Assembly (NCBI GenBank): GCA_903828515.1
Contig: CAIKMD010000007.1
Span: 310,001-374,000 of the forward strand
Source of the DNA: an uncultured Rhodospirillales bacterium
GTDB taxonomy: Bacteria > Pseudomonadota > Alphaproteobacteria > ATCC43930 > CGMCC-115725
Reading direction: 5' to 3'
DNA: 64,000 nt
Position numbers and translations under genes: made by a program. This document shows positions 17,005-24,467 of the stretch, piece after piece (positions within the stretch are counted from its first letter, which is position 1; each line of letters opens with the position of its first letter). Under the pieces are notes generated by a model. The model had not been told where the DNA came from. It did not search any database and was given only the letters and a program-made list of their open reading frames with translations.

Positions 17005-17832
17005 TTACGCGCGATCCCAATCAGGCGCGTAGCCGCCCCATTCGACCAGGCGTTCGCCGTCGGCGAGCGCGTCGATGGCGGCGCGATCGTCCGGCGTCAG
17101 GCGGAAATCGAAGATGTCGATATTCGCCGCGGCGTGCTCGCGCCGCGCCGCTTTCGGCACCGCCGCGACATTCTTCTGGTCGAGCAGCCAGCGCAACGCG
17201 ACCTGGGCGGCCGATTTGCCGTGTTGGCGGCCGATTGCGACGAGGGTCTTGTCGTCGAACACCCGGCCGCGCGCGACCGGCGCGTAGGCCGTGAGCATCA
17301 TGTCGTAGCCGTTCAGCGCCTGCCGCACCGCCCGCTGCGCCAGGAACGGATGATATTCGATCTGGTTGCAGAACAGATCGGCGCCGTGCCGTTCGACCGC
17401 TTCGGTCAGCAGCCGGACGGTGAAATTGCTGACGCCGATCAGACGCGTCTTGCCCTCCGCCCGAAGTTGAGCGAGCGCTGTCAGCGTTTCGCCGACCGGC
17501 ACCGCCGCGTTGGGCCAATGCACCAAAAGAAGATCGACGCAGTCGAGGCCGAGACGGCGCAGGCTTTCCTCATGCGAGCGTTTGGCGGCGCCGGCATGCA
17601 GATTGGCCGGCGATACTTTGGTGGTGAGAAAGATGTCCCCACGCGCGATGCCGCTGTCCTTGATGGCGCGGCCGATCTCAGTTTCGTTGCCGTAGATCTG
17701 CGCGGTGTCGATGTGGCGATAGCCGAGATCGAGCGCCTGGCGAGTCGCCTCATAGGCGGCGCGCCCATTCAGCGCCCAGGTGCCGAAGCCCAGGGCGGGC
17801 ACGCGAATATCCTTAACGGAAACATAATCCAT
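17005..17832 (-). CDS. aldo/keto reductase
   Basis: The 275-residue TIM-barrel enzyme shows the catalytic tetrad: Asp and Tyr in DTAQIYGNE, Lys in TTKVSPANL and His in LLLVHWP. It also has the NADPH-binding end LPAVPKAA-type segment (read here as AAVPKAARREHA). It should reduce aldehydes or ketones with NADPH in the cytoplasm. I chose ATG at 17832; an in-frame extension to 17898 lacks family similarity. The physiological substrate is unknown. Confidence 0.88.
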   Translation of the reverse strand: MDYVSVKDIRVPALGFGTWALNGRAAYEATRQALDLGYRHIDTAQIYGNETEIGRAIKDSGIARGDIFLTTKVSPANLHAGAAKRSHEESLRRLGLDCVDLLLVHWPNAAVPVGETLTALAQLRAEGKTRLIGVSNFTVRLLTEAVERHGADLFCNQIEYHPFLAQRAVRQALNGYDMMLTAYAPVARGRVFDDKTLVAIGRQHGKSAAQVALRWLLDQKNVAAVPKAARREHAAANIDIFDFRLTPDDRAAIDALADGERLVEWGGYAPDWDRA

Positions 17833-17952
17833 CGGGATTTTTAGCGCCGGCGTTAAGCGTTGCCTAGCAACTGAGGGGATAGGGTAAACGGTTCGCAAAC
17901 GTGGCGTTCGCGCTGCGTCGCGGTATAATCAGTGGTCGGTCGGGGACGCAGG

Positions 17953-19524
17953 ATGCATGTGACGAATACGGGGGTTGGCTCTTTTCGCCGATTCGTGGCG
18001 ATTCTGGCGATTTGCGGCGCCGGAGCCTTCGCCGTCCCGGCCTTGGCGGATACCCAGCCGGTGGCCATTCAGGCGGCGCTTCAGGGCAATGGTCCCCTGG
18101 TGCTGGTGGGCCGGACGCTTGATCGGGCCCAACTCCAAACAGCCTATGAAAAACGCGGCTTTGCCCCGATCTGGGACGAGGCGCATCAACAATCCTGGTT
18201 CCGCGCGCTGGAAGAGGCCGATTCGCACGGGCTCGATCACGCCCGTTACGAAGTCCCCCAGACGCGGGATGTCGATCGCGAATTGATGCTGAGCGACGCG
18301 TTCCTGCGCTATGCGTCGGCGCTGGCGCGCGGCCGTGTCGCGCCGGCGTCGTTCGAAACCGATTGGCGCATCGCCGCGCCGGATTTCGATGCGATCAAGG
18401 CTCTTGCCGCGGCGGGCGACGGCGATGTCGCGACCGTGCTCGCCAATCTCGCGCCGCACGATCCGGCCTATGCGCGACTACGCGAAGCGCTTAACCGCTA
18501 TCTCGTGTTGTCGCAAAAAAGCTGGCACGCGTTTTTCACGCCCAACACGATCCGGCCCGGCGAACGCGAAGAGATCGTCAGTCAGCTGCGCGATCGACTG
18601 GCGCTCGAAGGCTATGTCGATCCGACCGTGCCGGTCGCCGATCCGTTGCTTTATGACGACGCGCTGGCCGCCGCGGTATCGCGGTTCCAGACCACCCACG
18701 GTATTGCGCCCGACGGCGCGGTCGGCCGCGCGACTTTGGCCGCGCTCAATGTTTCGCCGTCGCTGCGCGTCCGCCAGATCCGCTGGAACCTCGAACGCTG
18801 GCATTCGCTGCCGCGGGTCGACGATGTGCCGCTGCGGATCGAAGTCAATGTGCCGGCGGCGACCGCGACGCTCTATCAGGATGGTGCCGCGCCCCGCGTG
18901 ATGCGGACGATCGTCGGCGCCGTCGTTCATCCGACACCGGTGTTACGCGCGCGTATGACGAGCGTGCTGTTCAACCCGGCCTGGCACGTGCCCAATTCGA
19001 TCATCCAGAACGAAATCCGGCCGATGCTCCAGCGCGATCCGGGTTATCTCAAGCGCTTCGGTTTCGCGTATCAGGATACGCCGAATGGCGGCAAGCAATT
19101 GGTACAGCTTCCCGGTGCCACCAACTCGCTCGGCCGCGTGAAGTTCGAGATGCCCAATTCCGACGACATCTATATGCACGACACGCCCGAACGCGGGCTG
19201 TTCGGATTGGCGCGACGCTATATCAGCCATGGCTGCGTGCGCGTCGAGGATCCGCGCGAACTGGCGCGCATCCTCTTGGCATCCGATCAATGGTCGCGGG
19301 ATACGATCAACGATACGATCGACGCCGGTGCCAGCAAAAGCGTGCCGTTGAAACGCTCGCTGCCGGTCTATATTCTCTACTGGACTGCGTTCGTCGATGC
19401 CGATGGCACCGTGGAATTCCGCGATGACATCTACAGCCGCGATCGTCGTCTCGCCGAGGCTTTGGCGGCACGCGATGCGGCGGATCATCTGTCGGTGACG
19501 GCGAATAACGGCAAAAGCGGCTGA
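17953..19524 (+). CDS. L,D-transpeptidase of the YcbB (LdtD) type
   Basis: The 523-residue protein has an export signal (cleavage near PALAD). Next come a scaffold domain, a peptidoglycan-binding-like domain around residues 215-265 (LAAAVSRFQTTHGIAPDGAVG) and a YkuD catalytic domain with ISHGCVRVEDP, whose Cys is the nucleophile. It should form 3-3 meso-DAP cross-links or attach proteins to peptidoglycan in the periplasm. It is followed 43 bp later by a YcbK-type peptidase, the conserved pairing also seen in Enterobacteria. ATG at 17953 is chosen over a GTG/TTG-type extension. Confidence 0.92.
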   Translation: MHVTNTGVGSFRRFVAILAICGAGAFAVPALADTQPVAIQAALQGNGPLVLVGRTLDRAQLQTAYEKRGFAPIWDEAHQQSWFRALEEADSHGLDHARYEVPQTRDVDRELMLSDAFLRYASALARGRVAPASFETDWRIAAPDFDAIKALAAAGDGDVATVLANLAPHDPAYARLREALNRYLVLSQKSWHAFFTPNTIRPGEREEIVSQLRDRLALEGYVDPTVPVADPLLYDDALAAAVSRFQTTHGIAPDGAVGRATLAALNVSPSLRVRQIRWNLERWHSLPRVDDVPLRIEVNVPAATATLYQDGAAPRVMRTIVGAVVHPTPVLRARMTSVLFNPAWHVPNSIIQNEIRPMLQRDPGYLKRFGFAYQDTPNGGKQLVQLPGATNSLGRVKFEMPNSDDIYMHDTPERGLFGLARRYISHGCVRVEDPRELARILLASDQWSRDTINDTIDAGASKSVPLKRSLPVYILYWTAFVDADGTVEFRDDIYSRDRRLAEALAARDAADHLSVTANNGKSG

Positions 19525-19567
19525 CTGGCGTTCAAGCCGGCGGTCGACTTGGAGGGGGCTCGAAAGG

Positions 19568-20116
19568 ATGCGAGAGGCGAAGCGCCACGCGCGGCGCGAC
19601 TTTATTCGTTTGGCCGCGGTCGCCGCGTCCGGACTGATCGCGGCGCCGGCTTTCGCGATGCCGCTATTGCCGCCGAAACGCTTCGTGTCGTTTCATCACA
19701 TCGACACCGGTGAATCGCTCAGCGTCGAATATTTCGAAAACGGACAATATTTACCCGATGCGGCGAGCCGCATCGCCCATGTCCTGCGCGATTACCGCGC
19801 CGACGAGGCGCATCCGATCGACCCGAAATTGCTCGATCTGCTATCGCGGCTGCACGACAGTCTCGGCGCCGGTGCACCTTTCACCGTGATCTGCGGCTAT
19901 CGCTCGCCCGCCACCAACGCGATGCGGCGTGCCGAAACCAAAGGCGTCGCGGCCAACAGCCTGCACATGGAGGGACGCGCTATCGATCTGCGGGTACCGG
20001 GCATCAGGCTTGGCGCGGTCCGCAAAGCGGCGATTGCCCTCAAGGCGGGCGGCGTCGGCTATTATCCCCGCTCCGATTTCGTCCATCTCGACGTCGGCCC
20101 GGTTCGACACTGGTAG
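19568..20116 (+). CDS. DUF882 / YcbK (MepK-like) murein endopeptidase
   Basis: The 182-residue protein begins with a twin-arginine signal (RRDFIRLAA), so it is probably exported folded by Tat. The mature part has the M15-like zinc site. HMEGRAID supplies the first His and Asp, and FVHLDVGP the last His. Members such as MepK cleave 3-3 peptidoglycan cross-links. Its neighbour makes exactly such links, which gives a coherent make-and-cut pair. The neighbour lies 43 bp upstream on the same strand. Confidence 0.9.
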   Translation: MREAKRHARRDFIRLAAVAASGLIAAPAFAMPLLPPKRFVSFHHIDTGESLSVEYFENGQYLPDAASRIAHVLRDYRADEAHPIDPKLLDLLSRLHDSLGAGAPFTVICGYRSPATNAMRRAETKGVAANSLHMEGRAIDLRVPGIRLGAVRKAAIALKAGGVGYYPRSDFVHLDVGPVRHW

Positions 20117-20146
20117 GCGCCGTCCCCTTTTTTCAGGAGAGAGACC

Positions 20147-20710
20147 ATGAGCGACCCCACACCGTTGAAGGTGATGGCCATGTCCGGCAGCCTGCGCAAA
20201 GGCTCCTTCAACACGCTGTCGATCCGCGCGGCCCAGGAACTGGCGCCTGCCGGCATGAGCATCGAGCTTTACGATCTTGCGTCGTTGCCGTTTTATAACG
20301 ACGACATCCGCGCCGCGGGCTATCCGCCCGAGGTGCAGAAATTTCGCGCCGCGGTGGCCGCCGCCGACGCGTTCCTCTTCGCCAGCCCCGAATTCAACTA
20401 TTCGGTCTCGGGTGTTTTGAAGAACGCGATCGACTGGGCGTCGCGCGCGCCGAACATGCCGTTCGCCGGCAAGACGGCAGCGGTGATGGGCGCCTCGGCC
20501 GGCGCGCTCGGCACCGCGCGCAGCCAGCACACGCTGCGCTGGATCATGTCCGGGCTCGACGTCTATGTGGTCAACCTGCCGCATATCTATATCGGCAGCG
20601 CGAGCCAGAAATTCGACGCGTCGGGCGCGCTCACCGATCAGCCGACGCGCGATTTCCTCAAGCAGTTGCTGGAAAACCTGCGCGTTCTCACGTTGAAGCT
20701 GAAGGCCTAG
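20147..20710 (+). CDS. NADPH-dependent FMN reductase (ChrR/ArsH-like flavodoxin fold)
   Basis: The 187-residue protein has the FMN phosphate loop GSLRKGSFN and the motif SPEFNYSVSGVLKNAIDW, standard for NADPH:FMN/quinone reductases. It should reduce flavin, quinones or chromate in the cytoplasm. A GGAGAGA ribosome binding site precedes ATG at 20147. Its TAG stop overlaps the first of two inverted repeats that separate it from the convergent propeller gene. Confidence 0.9.
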   Translation: MSDPTPLKVMAMSGSLRKGSFNTLSIRAAQELAPAGMSIELYDLASLPFYNDDIRAAGYPPEVQKFRAAVAAADAFLFASPEFNYSVSGVLKNAIDWASRAPNMPFAGKTAAVMGASAGALGTARSQHTLRWIMSGLDVYVVNLPHIYIGSASQKFDASGALTDQPTRDFLKQLLENLRVLTLKLKA

Positions 20711-20758
20711 AGCAAGATCGCATCAGGTTGAATCAACCTGATGCGTGAATCTTGCTCT
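20709..20758. repeat. inverted repeat 1 between convergent genes
   Basis: AGAGCAAGAT at 20709-20718 pairs with ATCTTGCTCT at 20749-20758. An inner palindrome, CATCAGGTTGA with TCAACCTGATG, fills 20721-20742. The element starts inside the reductase stop codon. It probably forms a long stem that ends transcription in both directions. Elements of this look are scattered in many alphaproteobacterial genomes. Confidence 0.8.
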
Positions 20759-20770
20759 GATTCTTGAATT

Positions 20771-20822
20771 TAGAGCCTGATTCACGTCGCGCATCGTTTC
20801 GATGCGTGACGATCAGGCTCTA
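20771..20822. repeat. inverted repeat 2 between convergent genes
   Basis: TAGAGCCTGAT at 20771-20781 pairs with ATCAGGCTCTA at 20812-20822. An inner stem, CGCATCG with CGATGCG, lies between. The right arm contains the stop codon of the minus-strand propeller gene, mirroring repeat 1 at the other gene. Together they leave almost no other sequence between the two coding regions. Confidence 0.8.
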
Positions 20823-22004
20823 GGGAACCGAGCTTCGCAGCGAGGCCGGGTGGCCCGGCAGCTTGATCTCGCCGACCGACATCAGTTTGGTGCCCTGTAA
20901 CCGCAGAATCCCGATCGTGCCGGCGAGGAAATTGCCGACATAGAGAAACCGTCCGTCGGGACTGAAGGCGATCGCCTGCGCGCCGGCGCCGGCATCGGTC
21001 TCGCCGACCTTGCGGACCTTCTTGCCGTCGATGCGCAACAGCACGATCGCCGCGTGCTCGTGCCGGTAAAAGGCATTCTTGGCGCTGACCGAGCCGTTGA
21101 GCGTCAGCGCCGCGGCAAAGCCGCCGGCCGGGCTGATGGCGAGGCCGCGCGGACCGTCGCCGACCGCGACCTGATCGATGACGCGCGGCGGATTTTCCTC
21201 GAGATCGATCACCGAGACGGTATCGACCTGTCCGTCCGACACGGCATTGCCGCGATTGGCGACCAGCGCGAACTTGCCGTCGAACGCGATCTGCACGTTA
21301 TAAGGCGCGAGGCCCGTGGTCATCGCGTAACCGCTGTCGCTCACGCTGTCGCCCGAAATATTCATCACTGCGACTTTGTTGGCGCGGGTCAGGGTCACCA
21401 GCGCGCGCCGCCCGTCCGGCGTGATGGCGACCGAGGTCGGATCGCCGTTCTTGATCGCGAGCGCGATGGTACCGACCGTCGTCACGTCCTTGCCGTGGAT
21501 CGCGAGGACGCTGAGGGAATTGTCGGCGCGATTGGTGACGATCGCGAGATTGCCGCGCTTGTTGATGGCAAGGCCCGAGGGCTGGCGGCCGACGGTCAGG
21601 GTGCTCACGACTTGCGGCGTCGCGGCTTCGATGTCGATCACCGTGAGCTTGTTGTCGGGTACGCCCTGCCATGCGCCGTCCTTGTTCACCCAGTCGAGCG
21701 AATTGGCGACGAGGGCCAGCGTGTTGTTGCCGGTGACCGCGAGATTGGTCGGCGGTCCGGAAATCGAATTCATCAGCGGCAGGTTGGCGACCACGCGCGG
21801 CTGGGCGCGGTCGCGGATATCGATGATCGAGACCGTGTCCTTGCCCGGCGGCAGGGTCGCAACGACGCCGTTCTCGTCCCAGGTGCGTTTCTCGTCGTTG
21901 CCGGCGATGAGGAATTGCGCGCGCGCCGGCGTCGCCTGCAACAGCGCCGCCACGGCCAGCGCCGTCCACGCTGCGATCCTCCCCGATCGTCCGGTCATTT
22001 TCAT
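20820..22004 (-). CDS. periplasmic YVTN-type beta-propeller protein
   Basis: The 394-residue protein (start ATG at 22004) has a signal peptide cleaved near ARAQF. It is built from repeating blades such as VSIIDIRDRAQPRVV, LTVIDIEAATPQVV, GRQPSGLAINKRGNLAIVTN, DGPRGLAISPAGGFAA and AQAIAFSPDGRFLYVGN. This YVTN/lactonase-like propeller is probably periplasmic and may bind proteins or metals. No catalytic set is evident. Its stop codon lies within inverted repeat 2. Confidence 0.8.
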   Translation of the reverse strand: MKMTGRSGRIAAWTALAVAALLQATPARAQFLIAGNDEKRTWDENGVVATLPPGKDTVSIIDIRDRAQPRVVANLPLMNSISGPPTNLAVTGNNTLALVANSLDWVNKDGAWQGVPDNKLTVIDIEAATPQVVSTLTVGRQPSGLAINKRGNLAIVTNRADNSLSVLAIHGKDVTTVGTIALAIKNGDPTSVAITPDGRRALVTLTRANKVAVMNISGDSVSDSGYAMTTGLAPYNVQIAFDGKFALVANRGNAVSDGQVDTVSVIDLEENPPRVIDQVAVGDGPRGLAISPAGGFAAALTLNGSVSAKNAFYRHEHAAIVLLRIDGKKVRKVGETDAGAGAQAIAFSPDGRFLYVGNFLAGTIGILRLQGTKLMSVGEIKLPGHPASLRSSVP

Positions 22005-22072
22005 CACCACGCCACTGTGCCACGCACCGGCCGGGGATTTCCACCGCCGACCGGCCCGTCTATGATGGCGCG

Positions 22073-22420
22073 ATGGCACCGAAACGCAATCCGCTCAATC
22101 TCAACCCGCTGCAACTCAAGACCCTGACCCTGCTGCAGGCGATCGCGCGCATCCCCGATCTCAGCCGCAAAGAGGGCGACGGGATGCTGGTCAGCAATCT
22201 CGGCCAGCCGCACGGCGATCATTTTCATCTGGGCGATGCGCTGGTCAATACGCGCGACGCGACCGGCCTGTTCAACGAAGCGGCGTGGATCGCGCTCGAG
22301 CGCAAGGGCCTGATCAAGTCGATGTTCCCGAACGCCGCGGTGCTGACGCCCGAGGGCCTCGCCTACGAAACCGGCCTGGCCGACGCGATCCTCAATCACG
22401 CGGATCACGGCGGGCACTAA
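22073..22420 (+). CDS. conserved hypothetical protein
   Basis: The 115-residue soluble protein reads as a compact helical domain (LNPLQLKTLTLLQAIARIP, then WIALERKGLIKSMFPNAAVL) with a winged-helix feel and a His-rich tail. I do not recognise a named family. It is transcribed divergently from the propeller gene (68 bp between starts) and converges on the HAD gene with 13 bp between stops. Composition and codon use match the neighbours, so I believe it is real. Confidence 0.7.
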   Translation: MAPKRNPLNLNPLQLKTLTLLQAIARIPDLSRKEGDGMLVSNLGQPHGDHFHLGDALVNTRDATGLFNEAAWIALERKGLIKSMFPNAAVLTPEGLAYETGLADAILNHADHGGH

Positions 22421-22433
22421 GCGCCGACCGGAA

Positions 22434-23312
22434 CTACCAGCGCAGTTCCGCCATCGCGCCCATCGGCGTGGCGCCGGCCTGGGTCACCGCGGCGGTGACA
22501 TTGGCGATGTGCGGGTGGCCGTCTTCGTTTTGGCCGAATTCGTCGAAATGAATCCCCGAGGCGACGACGATCGACGCAATGCCCGCGCCGTTGGCGCCGG
22601 CGATATCGGTCCGGAGACTGTCGCCGAGCGCGAGAATGCGCCCGCGATCACCGACATCGAGCAAGGCCAGCGCGCGCTTATAGACGTCGGCATGCGGTTT
22701 GCCGTGCCAGCGTACCGAGCCGCCCAGCGTCTCGTAACGTTGTGCGATGGCGCCGGCACAGATCGCACGCCGGCCCTGATGATGCACGACGAGATCGGGG
22801 TTGGCGCACACCATCGGCAATCGGCGCGCGATCGCGCTTTGCAGCATCGATTCATAACGCGCCGTGTCTTCGTCCCAACCCCAGGGACCGGTGTTGAGGA
22901 TGAACTCGGCGTTTGCCATGTCGTCGACCTGCTTGAGGTCGAGGCCTTCGAGCACGTCGTTGTCGCGCGGCGGCGCGATCAGATAGACCGCGCGCCCCAG
23001 CGATTCATAAAACGGCTCGTCGCGGCGCTTCAGATGCTGCCAGGTCTCTTCGCCCGAGGTATGGATATGGTCGTAGAGCGTGGGCGGAATGCCGATCTCG
23101 GTCAGGCGCCGGCCGACCGGTATCGCCCGGCGCGGCGCGTTCGACAGCACGACACTGCGCTTGCCGGCCGCTTTCAAGCGATGAAGCACGTCGAGCACGC
23201 CGGGAAACGGCTTCAACCCGTCATGGAGCACGCCCCACACATCGAGGATGAACCCGTCATAGGCATCGGCGACGTCGCCGAGGCCTTTGATCAGCCGGAC
23301 TTCAGAGGCCAT
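22434..23312 (-). CDS. TIGR01459-family HAD hydrolase
   Basis: The 292-residue protein has HAD motif I in FILDVWGVLHDG, motif II in VVLSNAPRR, the lysine region in WHGKPHADVY and motif III/IV in LALGDSLRTDIAGANGAG. This is a NagD-like class IIA phosphatase; TIGR01459 is its alphaproteobacterial subgroup. It should dephosphorylate a small phosphorylated metabolite in the cytoplasm. Its 5' end overlaps the 3' end of pyrD by 11 bp, so the two are co-transcribed. Confidence 0.9.
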   Translation of the reverse strand: MASEVRLIKGLGDVADAYDGFILDVWGVLHDGLKPFPGVLDVLHRLKAAGKRSVVLSNAPRRAIPVGRRLTEIGIPPTLYDHIHTSGEETWQHLKRRDEPFYESLGRAVYLIAPPRDNDVLEGLDLKQVDDMANAEFILNTGPWGWDEDTARYESMLQSAIARRLPMVCANPDLVVHHQGRRAICAGAIAQRYETLGGSVRWHGKPHADVYKRALALLDVGDRGRILALGDSLRTDIAGANGAGIASIVVASGIHFDEFGQNEDGHPHIANVTAAVTQAGATPMGAMAELRW

Positions 23313-24390
23313 GCGGCGTGGTCGATGGCAGATGTGCGTCGGCGCCGATGGCGGCGCTCACCGAGGTGAACCCGTCGCGCGTCAGCAACTCCACGAGTTC
23401 GCGCTTGATGCTTTCGACCAAAGCCGGTCCATGGAAGACGAGGGCGCTGTAAAGCTGGACGAGGCTCGCGCCGGCGCGGATCTTGCGATAGGCATCGGCG
23501 CCCGAGGCGATGCCGCCGACGCCGACGATCGGAATCTTGCCGCTCGTCAAGCGATACATGTCGGCGAGCATTTCGGTCGAGGGCTCGAACAATGGCTTGC
23601 CGCTGAGGCCGCCGGGCTCGTGCGCCGAGCGGCTGATCAGGCTGGCCGGTCGCGCCACCGTGGTGTTGGCGACGATCAACCCGTCGAGACCCGAACTCAA
23701 AGCCGCTTCCGCGATATCGACGCGTTCTTCGGCGGTGAGGTCCGGCGCGATCTTCAGCAGCAGCGGCGGCGGGTCGTTCGGCGACGCGACGCTGCGTGCT
23801 TCGAGCAGACGCGCGATCAACCGCTTCACGGTACTCTTGCGCTGCAGGTCGCGCAGGCCCGGCGTATTGGGCGAGGAAATATTGACGGTCAGATAGTCGA
23901 CCAGCGGGGCGAGGACGCGCACACCTTCGACGTAATCGCCGATGTCGTCATGGGTGTCGCGGTTCTTGCCGATATTGGCGCCGACGATGCCGCCGCGATT
24001 GCGCCGCGCCATCAGGGCGCGGGCGCCGACCTCGAGGCCTTCGCTGTTGAAGCCGAGGCGGTTGATGACCGCTTCATCCTCGGTCAGCCGGAACAGCCGG
24101 GGCTTCGGGTTGCCCGGCTGCGAGCGCGGCGTGATCGTGCCGACTTCGACGAAACCGAAGCCCAAGGCGAGCATCGCATCGGGCACTTCGCCGTCCTTGT
24201 CGAAGCCGGCGGCGAGACCGACCGGATTGGGAAAGCGCCGTTGCCAGACCCGCGCGGCGAGACAGGGTGGGTCGGCGACGCGCGGCCGCGACGCCAGGCC
24301 AAGCTTCAGCGCGGTGATCGTGGCGCGGTGCGCCGTCTCGGGCGACAGCAGGCGCAGCAACGGCATCGCATGATCGAAGAACGCGGGCAT
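23302..24390 (-). CDS. pyrD: dihydroorotate dehydrogenase, quinone-dependent (class 2)
   Basis: The 362-residue protein has the class 2 N-terminal membrane-associating helices, FMN-binding FPNPVGLAAGFDKDGE, the catalytic loop NISSPNTPGLRDLQ with Ser as base, and IPIVGVGGIASG near the end. It oxidises dihydroorotate to orotate at the inner membrane in pyrimidine synthesis, passing electrons to quinone. The length matches the class. It is transcribed divergently from the helicase gene, with 77 bp between starts. Confidence 0.95.
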   Translation of the reverse strand: MPAFFDHAMPLLRLLSPETAHRATITALKLGLASRPRVADPPCLAARVWQRRFPNPVGLAAGFDKDGEVPDAMLALGFGFVEVGTITPRSQPGNPKPRLFRLTEDEAVINRLGFNSEGLEVGARALMARRNRGGIVGANIGKNRDTHDDIGDYVEGVRVLAPLVDYLTVNISSPNTPGLRDLQRKSTVKRLIARLLEARSVASPNDPPPLLLKIAPDLTAEERVDIAEAALSSGLDGLIVANTTVARPASLISRSAHEPGGLSGKPLFEPSTEMLADMYRLTSGKIPIVGVGGIASGADAYRKIRAGASLVQLYSALVFHGPALVESIKRELVELLTRDGFTSVSAAIGADAHLPSTTPHGL

Positions 24391-24467
24391 CCGGCAACGC
24401 TAGCGCAGGGGCCGCGTCCCGGACAAGAGGCCGCGACAACGCGGCGCGAACCCTCTATATCCGCGCC

